The notes beneath the pieces were generated by a model. It worked only from the letters and a program-made list of their open reading frames with translations, did not search any database and was not told where the DNA came from. The translations under genes and the position numbers were made by a program. From the NCBI GenBank assembly GCA_024639935.1, contig JAHEFZ010000003.1, positions 62,001 to 126,000 of the forward strand: DNA of 64,000 bases. Reading direction: 5' to 3'. Position 1 is the first letter of the stretch, and each line of letters starts with the position of its first letter. Positions 27,047-35,187 of the stretch are shown here, piece after piece. This DNA comes from Microbacteriaceae bacterium (GTDB taxonomy: Bacteria; Actinomycetota; Actinomycetes; Actinomycetales; Microbacteriaceae).

Positions 27047-28486
27047 ATGACTTTCTCCGCACCGCGATTCTTCATTGCCTGGGTCGCGGTGGTGTGTGTG
27101 GCTGTGGGCATCCCGGGTTCGCCCGCCGTCGCTGCCGATACCCCTTCGCCAATCATCGGCGGTACGGATGCAGACATCAACGATGTACCGTGGCAAGTTG
27201 GCCTGATTTCAGCGCGGCGGGATGCAGAAACCGTCTTCGATGCTCAATTCTGCGGCGGTTCCATCATCAACAACACCTGGGTGATCACGGCTGCGCACTG
27301 CCTCTACAGCTACAAGGGCTCGAAACTGGGGATTTTCGCGGGCAGTGACGACCTGGGAGTTCCGGCGGGAACGAATGTTTATTCCGCGGCAGGGTGGAAG
27401 ATTCACCCCGACTACTCCTCCGGCCCTTCGCTCGATGTGTGGTTCAACGACATCGCACTGGTGAAGTTGAAGTCTCCCCTGGACATCACTGACCCCGCGA
27501 TTGACCCAATCGCACTGCCGACCGCCGTCGATCCGGAGGTTGCCCCCGCTGTCGGAGACTCCATCGCCGTTTCGGGTTGGGGAGCAACATCGTCGGACGA
27601 GTACGACCCGGGCTACCCTTACCTACTTCAAGAAACGACGCTCGACGTGATCTCGAATGGTTCGGATGATTGCGGTGATTACGTCGAGTCCGACTGGAAC
27701 AGCCTCTACGAGATTTGTATCGGAGTCGCGGATGGAAGCAAAGACACCTGTTGGGGAGACTCCGGTGGCCCCTACGTCGACCAAATCGACTCTGACGGCG
27801 ACGGAAGTACCGAGCCCACTCTCGTCGGCGTCACCTCATGGGGAAACGGATGTGCTGACTCGAGTTTCCCCGGGTTCGCCACTCGCGTCACTTCCTATCT
27901 CGACTGGATAGTGCCGCGCTCACCGAGTTTCACTGCAACCGTTTCTGGATCGAACACTGTGGTCACGTGGAACGCTATGAACAATCAGTTCCTTTCCTAT
28001 CCCGTTTCTGGATACCGGGTCGAGTACTCCCTTGATTCCGGGGCGACCTGGACACTCGGTGGAACGGCAACCGGCAAAAAGACGTCGCTTGTCGTTACGG
28101 GTGTGTCAAGTGCCGTGTGGCGACTCGCTGCACTCAATGCGGTCAACACCTCGGGCGGTCCCTATTTGTGGTCTGGTGACGGTGATGCCGACGCGGCACG
28201 ACTCGGCGCAGAACCTGATGCTCCACAATCATTCACCCTGGTCTATCAATCTCGCAAAGGAATCAACTTCGAGTGGGAACAGCCCGATTCTGTCCACAGT
28301 TCGGCAATTTGGGATTATCGCATTTATCAGCAACGTGGTTCCAGTGCGCCGCGAATAGTCGAATCTGGTCGTTCTCAATGGCCCGCCGCCACCGTCAAGT
28401 CCAAGCTCAGTTCCGGAACGTATTGGGTTGTCGCCGTGAACAATTTTGGCGAATCGGAGGGTTCCGACACCGTCATCATTCCCTAG
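27047..28486 (+). CDS. Secreted trypsin-like serine protease (S1) with fibronectin III-like tail
   Basis: The 479-residue protein has a signal peptide (cleavage after AVA near residue 27) and the mature N-terminus IIGGTDAD after a short propeptide, as in chymotrypsin zymogens. The triad is intact: TAAHC (His), FNDIALVKL (Asp) and GDSGGP (Ser near 240). Cys pairs suggest disulfides. From about residue 290 a fibronectin type III domain starts (SPSFTATVSG), perhaps followed by a second. Likely an exported digestive or processing protease. AGGA precedes the ATG. S1 proteases of this animal-like type occur sporadically in Actinobacteria. Confidence 0.9.
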   Translation: MTFSAPRFFIAWVAVVCVAVGIPGSPAVAADTPSPIIGGTDADINDVPWQVGLISARRDAETVFDAQFCGGSIINNTWVITAAHCLYSYKGSKLGIFAGSDDLGVPAGTNVYSAAGWKIHPDYSSGPSLDVWFNDIALVKLKSPLDITDPAIDPIALPTAVDPEVAPAVGDSIAVSGWGATSSDEYDPGYPYLLQETTLDVISNGSDDCGDYVESDWNSLYEICIGVADGSKDTCWGDSGGPYVDQIDSDGDGSTEPTLVGVTSWGNGCADSSFPGFATRVTSYLDWIVPRSPSFTATVSGSNTVVTWNAMNNQFLSYPVSGYRVEYSLDSGATWTLGGTATGKKTSLVVTGVSSAVWRLAALNAVNTSGGPYLWSGDGDADAARLGAEPDAPQSFTLVYQSRKGINFEWEQPDSVHSSAIWDYRIYQQRGSSAPRIVESGRSQWPAATVKSKLSSGTYWVVAVNNFGESEGSDTVIIP

Positions 28487-28668
28487 TGGCGTAAGCCCGC
28501 GGGAATATCTCCGAGCCCGGCGAGGTTTCGAACTTTTGTCAGTTTGACGGCGTGGCGTGACGCTTAGATGTCAGCGCTCGGTGACATACTGACGTTCCCG
28601 CACCGTCGCGAAATCGTTCCGTCCGCTTGTTGGACGGCCCGGTCAGTCGTCCCTTAGAGAGGAGTAAT

Positions 28669-28821
28669 ATGCGTTTTCCCATGGGCCTCACCCGCCTTCC
28701 TCTGCCCCAATTCACGTGGGGCTCCATCGACCAACAGGTGGAAAAACCGCAGCCTGCCGTCGTTGACATCGCAGCACACAGCACCACCGAATTGACCGCA
28801 ACGGAGGACGACAATGAATAA
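28669..28821 (+). CDS. Small protein of 50 aa coupled to a TPR protein
   Basis: A strong GAGAGGAG ribosome site lies 5 bases before the ATG. The product begins MRFPMGLTRLPLPQF and ends with an acidic tail (TELTATEDDNE). It has no Cys, no membrane helix and no family I recognise. Its last eight bases overlap the start of the TPR gene, so translation is probably coupled. It could be a real partner peptide or a leader; the ribosome site and overlap are the evidence. The 182 bases between the protease and this gene contain no other gene I can see. Confidence 0.6.
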   Translation: MRFPMGLTRLPLPQFTWGSIDQQVEKPQPAVVDIAAHSTTELTATEDDNE

Positions 28822-30319
28822 TCCCTGGGAAACAAACGAACCGACCGACGCGGATCTGTGGGACGAGCTTCCCGGCTCGGTCGACTCGCGACGTCAAGAG
28901 ATTTATACCATCCTTGCTCAACGTGCCTACAACGCCAACAAATACGACGAGTCGTTAGCGCTGTTCGACAAGTCACTCGAATTGTGTGAAACGCTCGGGT
29001 ACACGCGTGAAAAGTGCTTCACAATGGTGGGGCAGACCCGGTGCCATCGGGAACTAGAGAACTGGGATAAGGTTTTCGAAATCTTCGATTGGTTTGAAAA
29101 TCGAGGCCTTGCGGATCTCGAGGCAGAGGACCTCGCCCACATCTTCCGTGCCAAGGCATTCGCGCTCAAAGAACGGCGCCGAGCACTTGATGCGATTGAG
29201 GCATTCCGTCTGGCCGAAAAGTACTCGCTCGAATGTGGAGAGTCGTACATGGTCTGTAACGACGCGATTCAACGCGCGCGCATTCACGCACTTTTACGTG
29301 AATTCACTGTTGCTCGCGACCTCCTGTTGGCCACGCTGGAATACGCCCGCACGGATGCCATTGTGCCACTAGCCGCGCAGGTTCAATTGAACCTCGGGCG
29401 AATCTACCTTCAAGGCCGTGATTACCCGGCTGCCATCGTGACACTGGAGGACGCCGTCGCGACATTCGACGCAATTGAGGACGAAATTTTTGGACGGAAG
29501 GCACAGATAGCGCTCGCCGCCGCTCACGGTCGGAACGGCAACGTGGCTCGCGCCGAGGAAATACTTGTCGCGCTGGATCTGGCGCTCAACCCGTGGGACA
29601 TCGAACTCCGGGCGAGCATTTCGCTCTTGCGTGCCGAACTCTCGTGGGATCCCAAGGAGGCCGCCGCGTTTCACAAAAAAGCGCGCGCATTGGCCGAAAA
29701 CGATGCGCGTCGCCACTTTGTGAACGTTGTCGACATCAACGCCGCAGTGATCATGGCAGAAGCGGGTGACATGTTTGGTGCCGAGAAACTCCTTCGCGTG
29801 GTCATCGAGTCCGCGGAAAAGTTCGACGACCTCGACATCATCAATGAAGCCCGAGTTCGGCTTGCCAGCATCGTGACCGAACTCGATCGACCCGACGAAG
29901 CGCTGTCGTTGTTGTCGACGCTCTCGATTGCAACCTTTGGCGATGACGCCTATGCATGGCAACGATTCGCACTCGTTCAGTCGGCCGCGTTGCTTCTTGT
30001 CGGTGAAATCGACGAGTCCGAGCAGGCGGTGACGGTCATCATGAACCTTGAACGCACCTGGGCAAACCTCGCGTTGATCGCCGAGGCGTATTGGATCACC
30101 TCGCAGATCGAAGAAAAGCGACATGGTCGAACCCCCACGTGGGAGCACATGCTCTCGGCGAGCGTCGCGATGTTACTTCAGACTGGCAACGCCGAACTGG
30201 CAACCGAGCGGGCACGCGACCTCGTTCCAGCGGCGGATTCAACGCCCTCCATCCCTCGACAACCGATCAGAACCCCGAACGACCTGCTCGACGACATCAA
30301 CGCAGAGAGCGACGAATAG
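28814..30319 (+). CDS. TPR-repeat protein, unknown function
   Basis: A 501-residue, almost entirely helical protein made of repeated 34-40 residue helix pairs. Clear TPR units include YNANKYDESLALFDKSLELC near 35 and the region around 200 (LGRIYLQGRDYPAAIVTLEDA). No enzymatic domain, signal peptide or membrane helix is seen. TPR scaffolds bind peptides or proteins; the coupled 50-residue protein upstream is a natural candidate partner, which is inference. The 3' end overlaps the radA 3' end by 23 bases on the opposite strand. Confidence 0.85.
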   Translation: MNNPWETNEPTDADLWDELPGSVDSRRQEIYTILAQRAYNANKYDESLALFDKSLELCETLGYTREKCFTMVGQTRCHRELENWDKVFEIFDWFENRGLADLEAEDLAHIFRAKAFALKERRRALDAIEAFRLAEKYSLECGESYMVCNDAIQRARIHALLREFTVARDLLLATLEYARTDAIVPLAAQVQLNLGRIYLQGRDYPAAIVTLEDAVATFDAIEDEIFGRKAQIALAAAHGRNGNVARAEEILVALDLALNPWDIELRASISLLRAELSWDPKEAAAFHKKARALAENDARRHFVNVVDINAAVIMAEAGDMFGAEKLLRVVIESAEKFDDLDIINEARVRLASIVTELDRPDEALSLLSTLSIATFGDDAYAWQRFALVQSAALLLVGEIDESEQAVTVIMNLERTWANLALIAEAYWITSQIEEKRHGRTPTWEHMLSASVAMLLQTGNAELATERARDLVPAADSTPSIPRQPIRTPNDLLDDINAESDE

Positions 30320-31613
30320 CGTCTGCGAGGGTGTTCACCGAGTGATCGATGACCTCGGTGAACCCTAAGCGGCTCGCTTCGGCGTTTCTCAGTTGCTGGG
30401 CGGTGACTGCCCGAATATCGCCCGCGAGACTGATTTCACCCGTGGCGACCAAGGTCGTGGGCAATGGGATGTCTTTCGTTGCGCTCGCCAGGGCCAGTGC
30501 GATGGCGAGGTCGGCGCCTGGTTCGGTGACACGAATCCCACCGACGGTCGAGACGTACACGTCGGCGGCGTGGAAAGGCAGTTTCGCCCGTCGTTCGAGG
30601 ACCGCAAGCAGCATTGACACGCGGGACGAATCCACGCCATTCGTGACGCGGCGCGGTTGCGGTGCGGACGACGGCACAATCAGCGCTTGAATCTCGACCG
30701 GGAGAGCACGGCGGCCTTCCATCGTGATGGTGGTGCATGTTCCACTGACGGGTGTCGCCGAATTCGATCGAAACAGTGCGGACGGGTCGGGGACCTGTTC
30801 AATTCCACTTCCGACCATTTCGAAACATCCGACTTCATCGGTCGGTCCGAAACGGTTTTTGAGCGTGCGAACGAAGCGTAGCGCTGTTTGCCGGTCACCC
30901 TCGAAATGCATGACAACGTCGACGAGGTGTTCCAACAACCGTGGGCCTGCGATTGTTCCATCTTTTGTGACGTGCCCAACGAGAATCACGGGAATCGAAC
31001 GGTCCTTCGCGATTCGGACGACTGTGGCAGCGACTTCCCGCACCTGCGCGACGCCCCCGGCAAGTCCGTCAACGGTTTCCGATGACACGGTTTGCACCGA
31101 GTCGATGATGACGAGCGAGGGCTTTACTTCGTCAATGTGACCGAGGACCGTCGCAAGATTGGTTTCGGCCGCAAGATAGAGCGTGTCGACGAGAGTGCCC
31201 GTGCGCTCCGCGCGAAGTCGGACTTGACCTACCGATTCTTCGGCACTGACGTAGAGAACTGTGTCGCCGCGCTGAGCAACACGACCCGCGACATCGAGTA
31301 GCAGAGTTGATTTTCCGACCCCCGGTTCGCCGGACAACAGAATAGCCGCACCGGGGACGATACCCCCACCGAGAACCCGGTCAAATTCGGCAATTCCGGT
31401 CGGTCGATGTTCGGCATCGGTAACCGTGATTTGTGTGATGGGGACGGCGGCGCGATTCGGGGGGACGCGTGTCGCGATGGTTCTCCCCCCGAGAGACTCG
31501 GTCCCAAATTCGCGGACCGTATCCCATTGTTGACACTCTCCGCAGCGCCCAACCCATTTGTTTGTTGTCCACCCGCACTCGACGCATTTGTAAGGAGTTG
31601 TGACACGGGCCAT
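30297..31613 (-). CDS. radA: DNA repair protein RadA (Sms)
   Basis: A 438-residue recombination ATPase that extends D-loops in branch migration. It has the N-terminal zinc finger (CVECG and CGEC), Walker A GEPGVGKSTLLL near 94, the RadA-specific KNRFG near 250, and a C-terminal Lon-like domain. The start is preceded by TAATCT at 6 bases, suggesting a leaderless mRNA. It faces tRNA-Ser across a 74-base divergent gap. Confidence 0.96.
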   Translation of the reverse strand: MARVTTPYKCVECGWTTNKWVGRCGECQQWDTVREFGTESLGGRTIATRVPPNRAAVPITQITVTDAEHRPTGIAEFDRVLGGGIVPGAAILLSGEPGVGKSTLLLDVAGRVAQRGDTVLYVSAEESVGQVRLRAERTGTLVDTLYLAAETNLATVLGHIDEVKPSLVIIDSVQTVSSETVDGLAGGVAQVREVAATVVRIAKDRSIPVILVGHVTKDGTIAGPRLLEHLVDVVMHFEGDRQTALRFVRTLKNRFGPTDEVGCFEMVGSGIEQVPDPSALFRSNSATPVSGTCTTITMEGRRALPVEIQALIVPSSAPQPRRVTNGVDSSRVSMLLAVLERRAKLPFHAADVYVSTVGGIRVTEPGADLAIALALASATKDIPLPTTLVATGEISLAGDIRAVTAQQLRNAEASRLGFTEVIDHSVNTLADAIRRSLR

Positions 31614-31619
31614 GGTTCC

Positions 31620-31625
31620 AGATTA
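31620..31625 (-). promoter_or_regulatory. -10 box (TAATCT) of radA
   Basis: TAATCT on the minus strand, 6 bases before the ATG at 31613. Confidence 0.55.
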
Positions 31626-31674
31626 GGCGAGAGGACAGACACCAACCTGTTTTTCTCCCCCCTCGTTTCGCGTG

Positions 31675-31680
31675 TAAGAT
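31675..31680 (+). promoter_or_regulatory. -10 box (TAAGAT) of tRNA-Ser
   Basis: TAAGAT ends 7 bases before the mature tRNA 5' end, so the primary transcript would start almost at the tRNA. No clear -35. Confidence 0.45.
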
Positions 31681-31687
31681 TTCCCTC

Positions 31688-31777
31688 GGTGCCGTGTCCG
31701 AGCGGCCGAAGGAGCATGTCTCGAAAACATGTGTGGGTGCAAGTCCACCGTGGGTTCAAATCCCACCGGCACCGCCA
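31688..31777 (+). tRNA. tRNA-Ser (CGA)
   Basis: A 90-base class II tRNA with long variable arm and encoded CCA. The acceptor GGTGCCG pairs with CGGCACC, and the anticodon loop CTCGAAA carries CGA. Confidence 0.95.
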
Positions 31778-31779
31778 GG

Positions 31780-31809
31780 GCCCCCGAGGAGACTCGGGGG
31801 CTTTCTTTT
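31780..31809 (+). terminator. Terminator of tRNA-Ser
   Basis: A 9-base GC-rich stem (GCCCCCGAG/CTCGGGGGC, loop GAGA) followed by TTTCTTTT. Confidence 0.9.
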
Positions 31810-31825
31810 ATTCGCCTCACACTGC

Positions 31826-33166
31826 CTAGGGCAGAAGGCGGTTGGGTCCGCGGAACAGATATGTCGTCTCGCGAATCGACGGTAGCCCCAGCAACAGCAT
31901 GAGGAAACGGGCGAGGCCCATACCGAATCCACCGTGGGGGGGAACCCCGTGGCGGAAGAAGTCGAGATAGAACTCGAGTTCCTCGGGGTCGAGTCCCTTG
32001 TCCTTCGCCTGTTCCGTCAACACATCGATACGGTGTTCGCGTTGGGCACCGGTCGAGATTTCGGTCCCGTTGTACAAGAGGTCGTACGAGTTGGTGAAGT
32101 TCGAGTCGCCCGCGTGACGCATGTGATAGAACGGGCGGATCGAGGTGAAATAGTCGGTGACGAATACGAAGTCGTGACCGAATTTTTCCTTGACGTACGC
32201 CGACAATTGGCGTTCCCCTTCCGGGTCGAGGTCGCCGTCGGCGCGAGGCACGGAGTAACCGCGAGCTGAGAGGATCTCGTGCGCTTCGGCGAGCGGGATG
32301 CGCGGGAACGGCGTCGTTGGAACGACTACGGGAACCCCGAATGCGTCGGCAACCTGCGTCCCTAGCTTTTCGGCAACGGCAGAGAGCCCCGCCACGATGA
32401 TCGATTCGTGCATCGCCATGATGTCGTCGTGTGAATCAACCCACGACATCTCGGCGTCGATCGAGGTGAATTCGGTCGCGTGGCGCGAAGTAAAAGACGG
32501 GTCGGCACGGAACGCGGGTGCAATTTCGAATACCGCGCCAAAACCAGCTGGTTGTGCCATCTGCTTGAAGAACTGCGGGCTCTGCGCGAGGTATGCGGTC
32601 GTCTCGAAATACTGCATCTCAAACAACTCGGCGCGCGACTCGGACGCACTCGCCATCAGTTTGGGGGTGTGAATTTCGATGAAGCCGTTGTCGACCCACC
32701 AGGTTCGAATCGCGTGTTCGAAGACGGTCTGGACGCGGAAAATGAGATTTGCTTCGGGGCGACGCAGATCGAGGAATCGCCAGTCGAGGCGCTTGTCGAT
32801 GCTCGAATCGTCGGCGATGGGGGGCTCGGGCTGCGCCTCGGCAACGACCTCAAGGGTTGAAATCTTGACTTCGAGTCCACCCAACTTGACTCTCTCGTCG
32901 TGGGTGAGTTGACCCGTGACCCGAATGAATGTTCCCGCGTTGAGCGTGCCGATGACTTCCGTCAGGGCGAGGCGTTCCGCCGAATCGGACATTTCGGGGT
33001 CGAGCTCTCGAACCGCTTTCGTGACGAGCTGTACCGCGCCTGTTTCGTCACGCAGGATGACGAACTGCACCGCCTTCTGGTCCCGGACGGTGTCGACCCA
33101 CCCCGCGACAACAACCTCACTGTCGGGGAGAGCGGAAAGGGATGCCACAGTTGAACGCTTAGCCAT
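31826..33166 (-). CDS. aspS: Aspartyl-tRNA synthetase, archaeal-type (probably non-discriminating)
   Basis: A 446-residue class II synthetase, much shorter than the roughly 590 residues of the usual bacterial AspRS, which has a GAD insertion. It has an N-terminal OB fold (VVAGWVDTVRD), motif 2 with FRADPSFTSRHATEF, and motif 3 GFGMGLARFLMLLLG ending in RGPNRLLP, the archaeal/eukaryotic style. Such enzymes often charge both tRNA-Asp and tRNA-Asn, with GatCAB then making Asn-tRNA. The start is supported by TACGCT 7 bases upstream. Confidence 0.9.
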   Translation of the reverse strand: MAKRSTVASLSALPDSEVVVAGWVDTVRDQKAVQFVILRDETGAVQLVTKAVRELDPEMSDSAERLALTEVIGTLNAGTFIRVTGQLTHDERVKLGGLEVKISTLEVVAEAQPEPPIADDSSIDKRLDWRFLDLRRPEANLIFRVQTVFEHAIRTWWVDNGFIEIHTPKLMASASESRAELFEMQYFETTAYLAQSPQFFKQMAQPAGFGAVFEIAPAFRADPSFTSRHATEFTSIDAEMSWVDSHDDIMAMHESIIVAGLSAVAEKLGTQVADAFGVPVVVPTTPFPRIPLAEAHEILSARGYSVPRADGDLDPEGERQLSAYVKEKFGHDFVFVTDYFTSIRPFYHMRHAGDSNFTNSYDLLYNGTEISTGAQREHRIDVLTEQAKDKGLDPEELEFYLDFFRHGVPPHGGFGMGLARFLMLLLGLPSIRETTYLFRGPNRLLP

Positions 33167-33173
33167 AATCTCC

Positions 33174-33179
33174 AGCGTA
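33174..33179 (-). promoter_or_regulatory. -10 box (TACGCT) of aspS
   Basis: TACGCT on the minus strand, 7 bases before the ATG at 33166. Confidence 0.5.
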
Positions 33180-33208
33180 GCGGGCGGGTTGCCCTCAGTT
33201 TGCGCGGT

Positions 33209-33214
33209 TACAAT
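33209..33214 (+). promoter_or_regulatory. -10 box (TACAAT) of the histidine phosphatase operon
   Basis: TACAAT lies 7 bases before the GTG at 33222. It should drive the histidine phosphatase-TlpA-CcdA-ResB-CcsB operon. Confidence 0.5.
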
Positions 33215-33221
33215 CGGGAGG

Positions 33222-33854
33222 GTGAGTGCCGAGCGTGTCCATCTCGTGCGTCACGGTGAGGTGAATAACCCCGGTGGCGTTCTCTACGAGCGTCTGCCGA
33301 ACTTTGGGCTCACCGAAAATGGTCGCATACTCGCCGAATCGGCCCTTCGCCACGTGTCGCTTGACACCATTTCGACACTCATCGTCAGCCCACTTCAGCG
33401 GGCGCGTGAATCGATGGCCCCGTGGGAGATCGCAACCGGCTTGACCGCAGCGGTCGATGAGCGAGTGATTGAACCGTGGAACGAATTCCGAGGATTGCGT
33501 CTCGACGGCGGACGTGCCCTTTCTGTGCGGCCCGACCTCTGGAAATTCCTGGTGAATCCGTTTCGCCCGTCGTGGGGTGAGCCCTATCGGGATATTGCGC
33601 AGCGAATGCTGACCGCGATGCGGGAATCGGTCGACTCGGTGGACGGTGGTGACGTCATCATCGTGTCGCACCAGTTACCCATCTGGATGGTTCAGCGAGC
33701 AATGGCAAACAAGCCGTTGGCACACTGGCCTGGCACTCGACGTTGTTCGCTGTCTTCGGTGACGTCCTTTCAGGTGCATCCCGCTGACTTCGTCGAGTAC
33801 GACTACCGCGAGGCGACCGACGTCGACCGTGCGGTGGATTCGGGGGCGGTGTGA
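33222..33854 (+). CDS. Histidine phosphatase family protein (phosphoglycerate mutase-like)
   Basis: A 210-residue protein with the catalytic LVRHGEV motif at residues 8-14 and a second His in VSHQLPIW near 147. The substrate is unknown. In Mycobacterium the homologous gene (Rv0525) also heads the TlpA-CcdA-ResB-CcsA operon, so it may serve cytochrome maturation. The next gene starts in its stop codon (GTGA). A longer frame upstream is antisense to aspS and rejected. Confidence 0.85.
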   Translation: MSAERVHLVRHGEVNNPGGVLYERLPNFGLTENGRILAESALRHVSLDTISTLIVSPLQRARESMAPWEIATGLTAAVDERVIEPWNEFRGLRLDGGRALSVRPDLWKFLVNPFRPSWGEPYRDIAQRMLTAMRESVDSVDGGDVIIVSHQLPIWMVQRAMANKPLAHWPGTRRCSLSSVTSFQVHPADFVEYDYREATDVDRAVDSGAV

Positions 33855-34441
33855 AACGGTTGTTGATCGCCGTCAGCCTTGCGGCTTCTACGGTTCTCGT
33901 CGGTGGGTGCGTCGCGAATGACCCTCTCGCCATCGACGCGAACGACGAAAATTTCACGTCGACGGATGGGAGCGTGACGGAAGTTGCACCCACCAACCGC
34001 GGTGAAGCGGTGTCGTTTGAATCGAGCGACACGACGGACGGCTCAACCCTTCGATCCGAGAACTTTCTCGGATCGGTGCTCGTTGTCAATTTTTGGTACG
34101 CCGCCTGCCCGCCGTGCCGGGCAGAGGCCCCCGACCTTGCCGATCTGGCCGCCACCTACGCCGATCGGGGCGTCCGGTTTCTCGGTGTGAATGTTTTTGA
34201 CAACGCGTCGGGCGCGCAATCGTTCGAAAAGTCGTTCGACATTCCGTATCCCAGTGTTCTCGACGCGGACACCGGCGAATTGCGACTCGCGTTCGCGGGC
34301 GACCTTCCTCCGAGCGGTATACCCACAACCTTCATCATCGATCGTGACGGTAGGGTTGCGGCTCGGGTCCTCGGATTACTTGCTGACCGTTCGATGTTCG
34401 AAGACATGCTGGACAGAGTTGTGGCCGAGGCCGCACCGTGA
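33851..34441 (+). CDS. TlpA/ResA-like thioredoxin lipoprotein
   Basis: A 196-residue lipoprotein with a lipobox (LVGGC, Cys near residue 19) and a thioredoxin fold whose active site is CPPC in WYAACPPCRAEAP near residue 83. The cis-Pro region PPSGIPTTFIID is present. It should reduce apocytochrome c heme-binding Cys outside the membrane, receiving electrons from CcdA, encoded next with a GTGA overlap. Confidence 0.92.
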   Translation: MKRLLIAVSLAASTVLVGGCVANDPLAIDANDENFTSTDGSVTEVAPTNRGEAVSFESSDTTDGSTLRSENFLGSVLVVNFWYAACPPCRAEAPDLADLAATYADRGVRFLGVNVFDNASGAQSFEKSFDIPYPSVLDADTGELRLAFAGDLPPSGIPTTFIIDRDGRVAARVLGLLADRSMFEDMLDRVVAEAAP

Positions 34442-35187
34442 TCGACAACGTTGGGGAAATCGTATTCTCGGGCGATCTGGTCCTCGCGCTCCCCATCGCG
34501 TTTCTCGCAGGGTTGCTCGCGTTTCTTTCGCCGTGCGTCATCCCGCTCGTACCCGGATACATCGCCTACGTCTCGGGTTTTGCGCTTTCTGCCACGCCGA
34601 CCCCGGCGGATCGCCGCCGCGCTCTAGTCGGGATTCTTGGCTTTGTTGCGGGGATGGGATTGGTCTTCGTCGGGTTATCAGTTGTGTTCGGAACTCTCGG
34701 GCTTCTCCTGATTCCTTACCTCGACATGGTGCTGCGGGTGTCGGGCGTATTTCTCATCCTTTTGGGAATCGTCTTCGCCGGCGGGATCCCGGCACTGCAG
34801 CGCGATTTCCTGCCTCGGTGGAAGACGCGCGCCGGGTTGTGGGGTTCCCCGTTCCTAGGGATTGTTTTTGCCATCGGATGGGTTCCCTGTGTTGGCCCGA
34901 CGCTCGCCGCAGTGCAAGCACTTTCTATCGGATCCCATAATCCCGCGCGCGCGGCGGTTCTGGGCATCGCCTACTGGCTTGGGCTCGCACTCCCCTTCGT
35001 GGTTGTCGCCCTCCTGCTCGGCCGAATCCTTCCCGCCCTGGCCTGGGTGCGCGGACACATCTCGGTGATCAACATCGCGGGCGGCGCTGTGCTGGCCATC
35101 ATCGGTGTCCTCATGGTCCTTGGTATCTGGCGCGACCTTCTGTCCTGGGCGGGGGTGTTCTTGAGTGGTTACACGTCCACCCTCTGA
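34438..35187 (+). CDS. ccdA: Cytochrome c biogenesis protein CcdA
   Basis: A 249-residue, six-helix membrane protein that carries reducing power from thioredoxin to extracytoplasmic partners. The two redox Cys are seen in FLSPCVIPLVPGY near residue 35 and in GWVPCVGPTLA near 150. It overlaps tlpA by 4 bases and resB by 23 bases. Confidence 0.94.
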   Translation: MIDNVGEIVFSGDLVLALPIAFLAGLLAFLSPCVIPLVPGYIAYVSGFALSATPTPADRRRALVGILGFVAGMGLVFVGLSVVFGTLGLLLIPYLDMVLRVSGVFLILLGIVFAGGIPALQRDFLPRWKTRAGLWGSPFLGIVFAIGWVPCVGPTLAAVQALSIGSHNPARAAVLGIAYWLGLALPFVVVALLLGRILPALAWVRGHISVINIAGGAVLAIIGVLMVLGIWRDLLSWAGVFLSGYTSTL

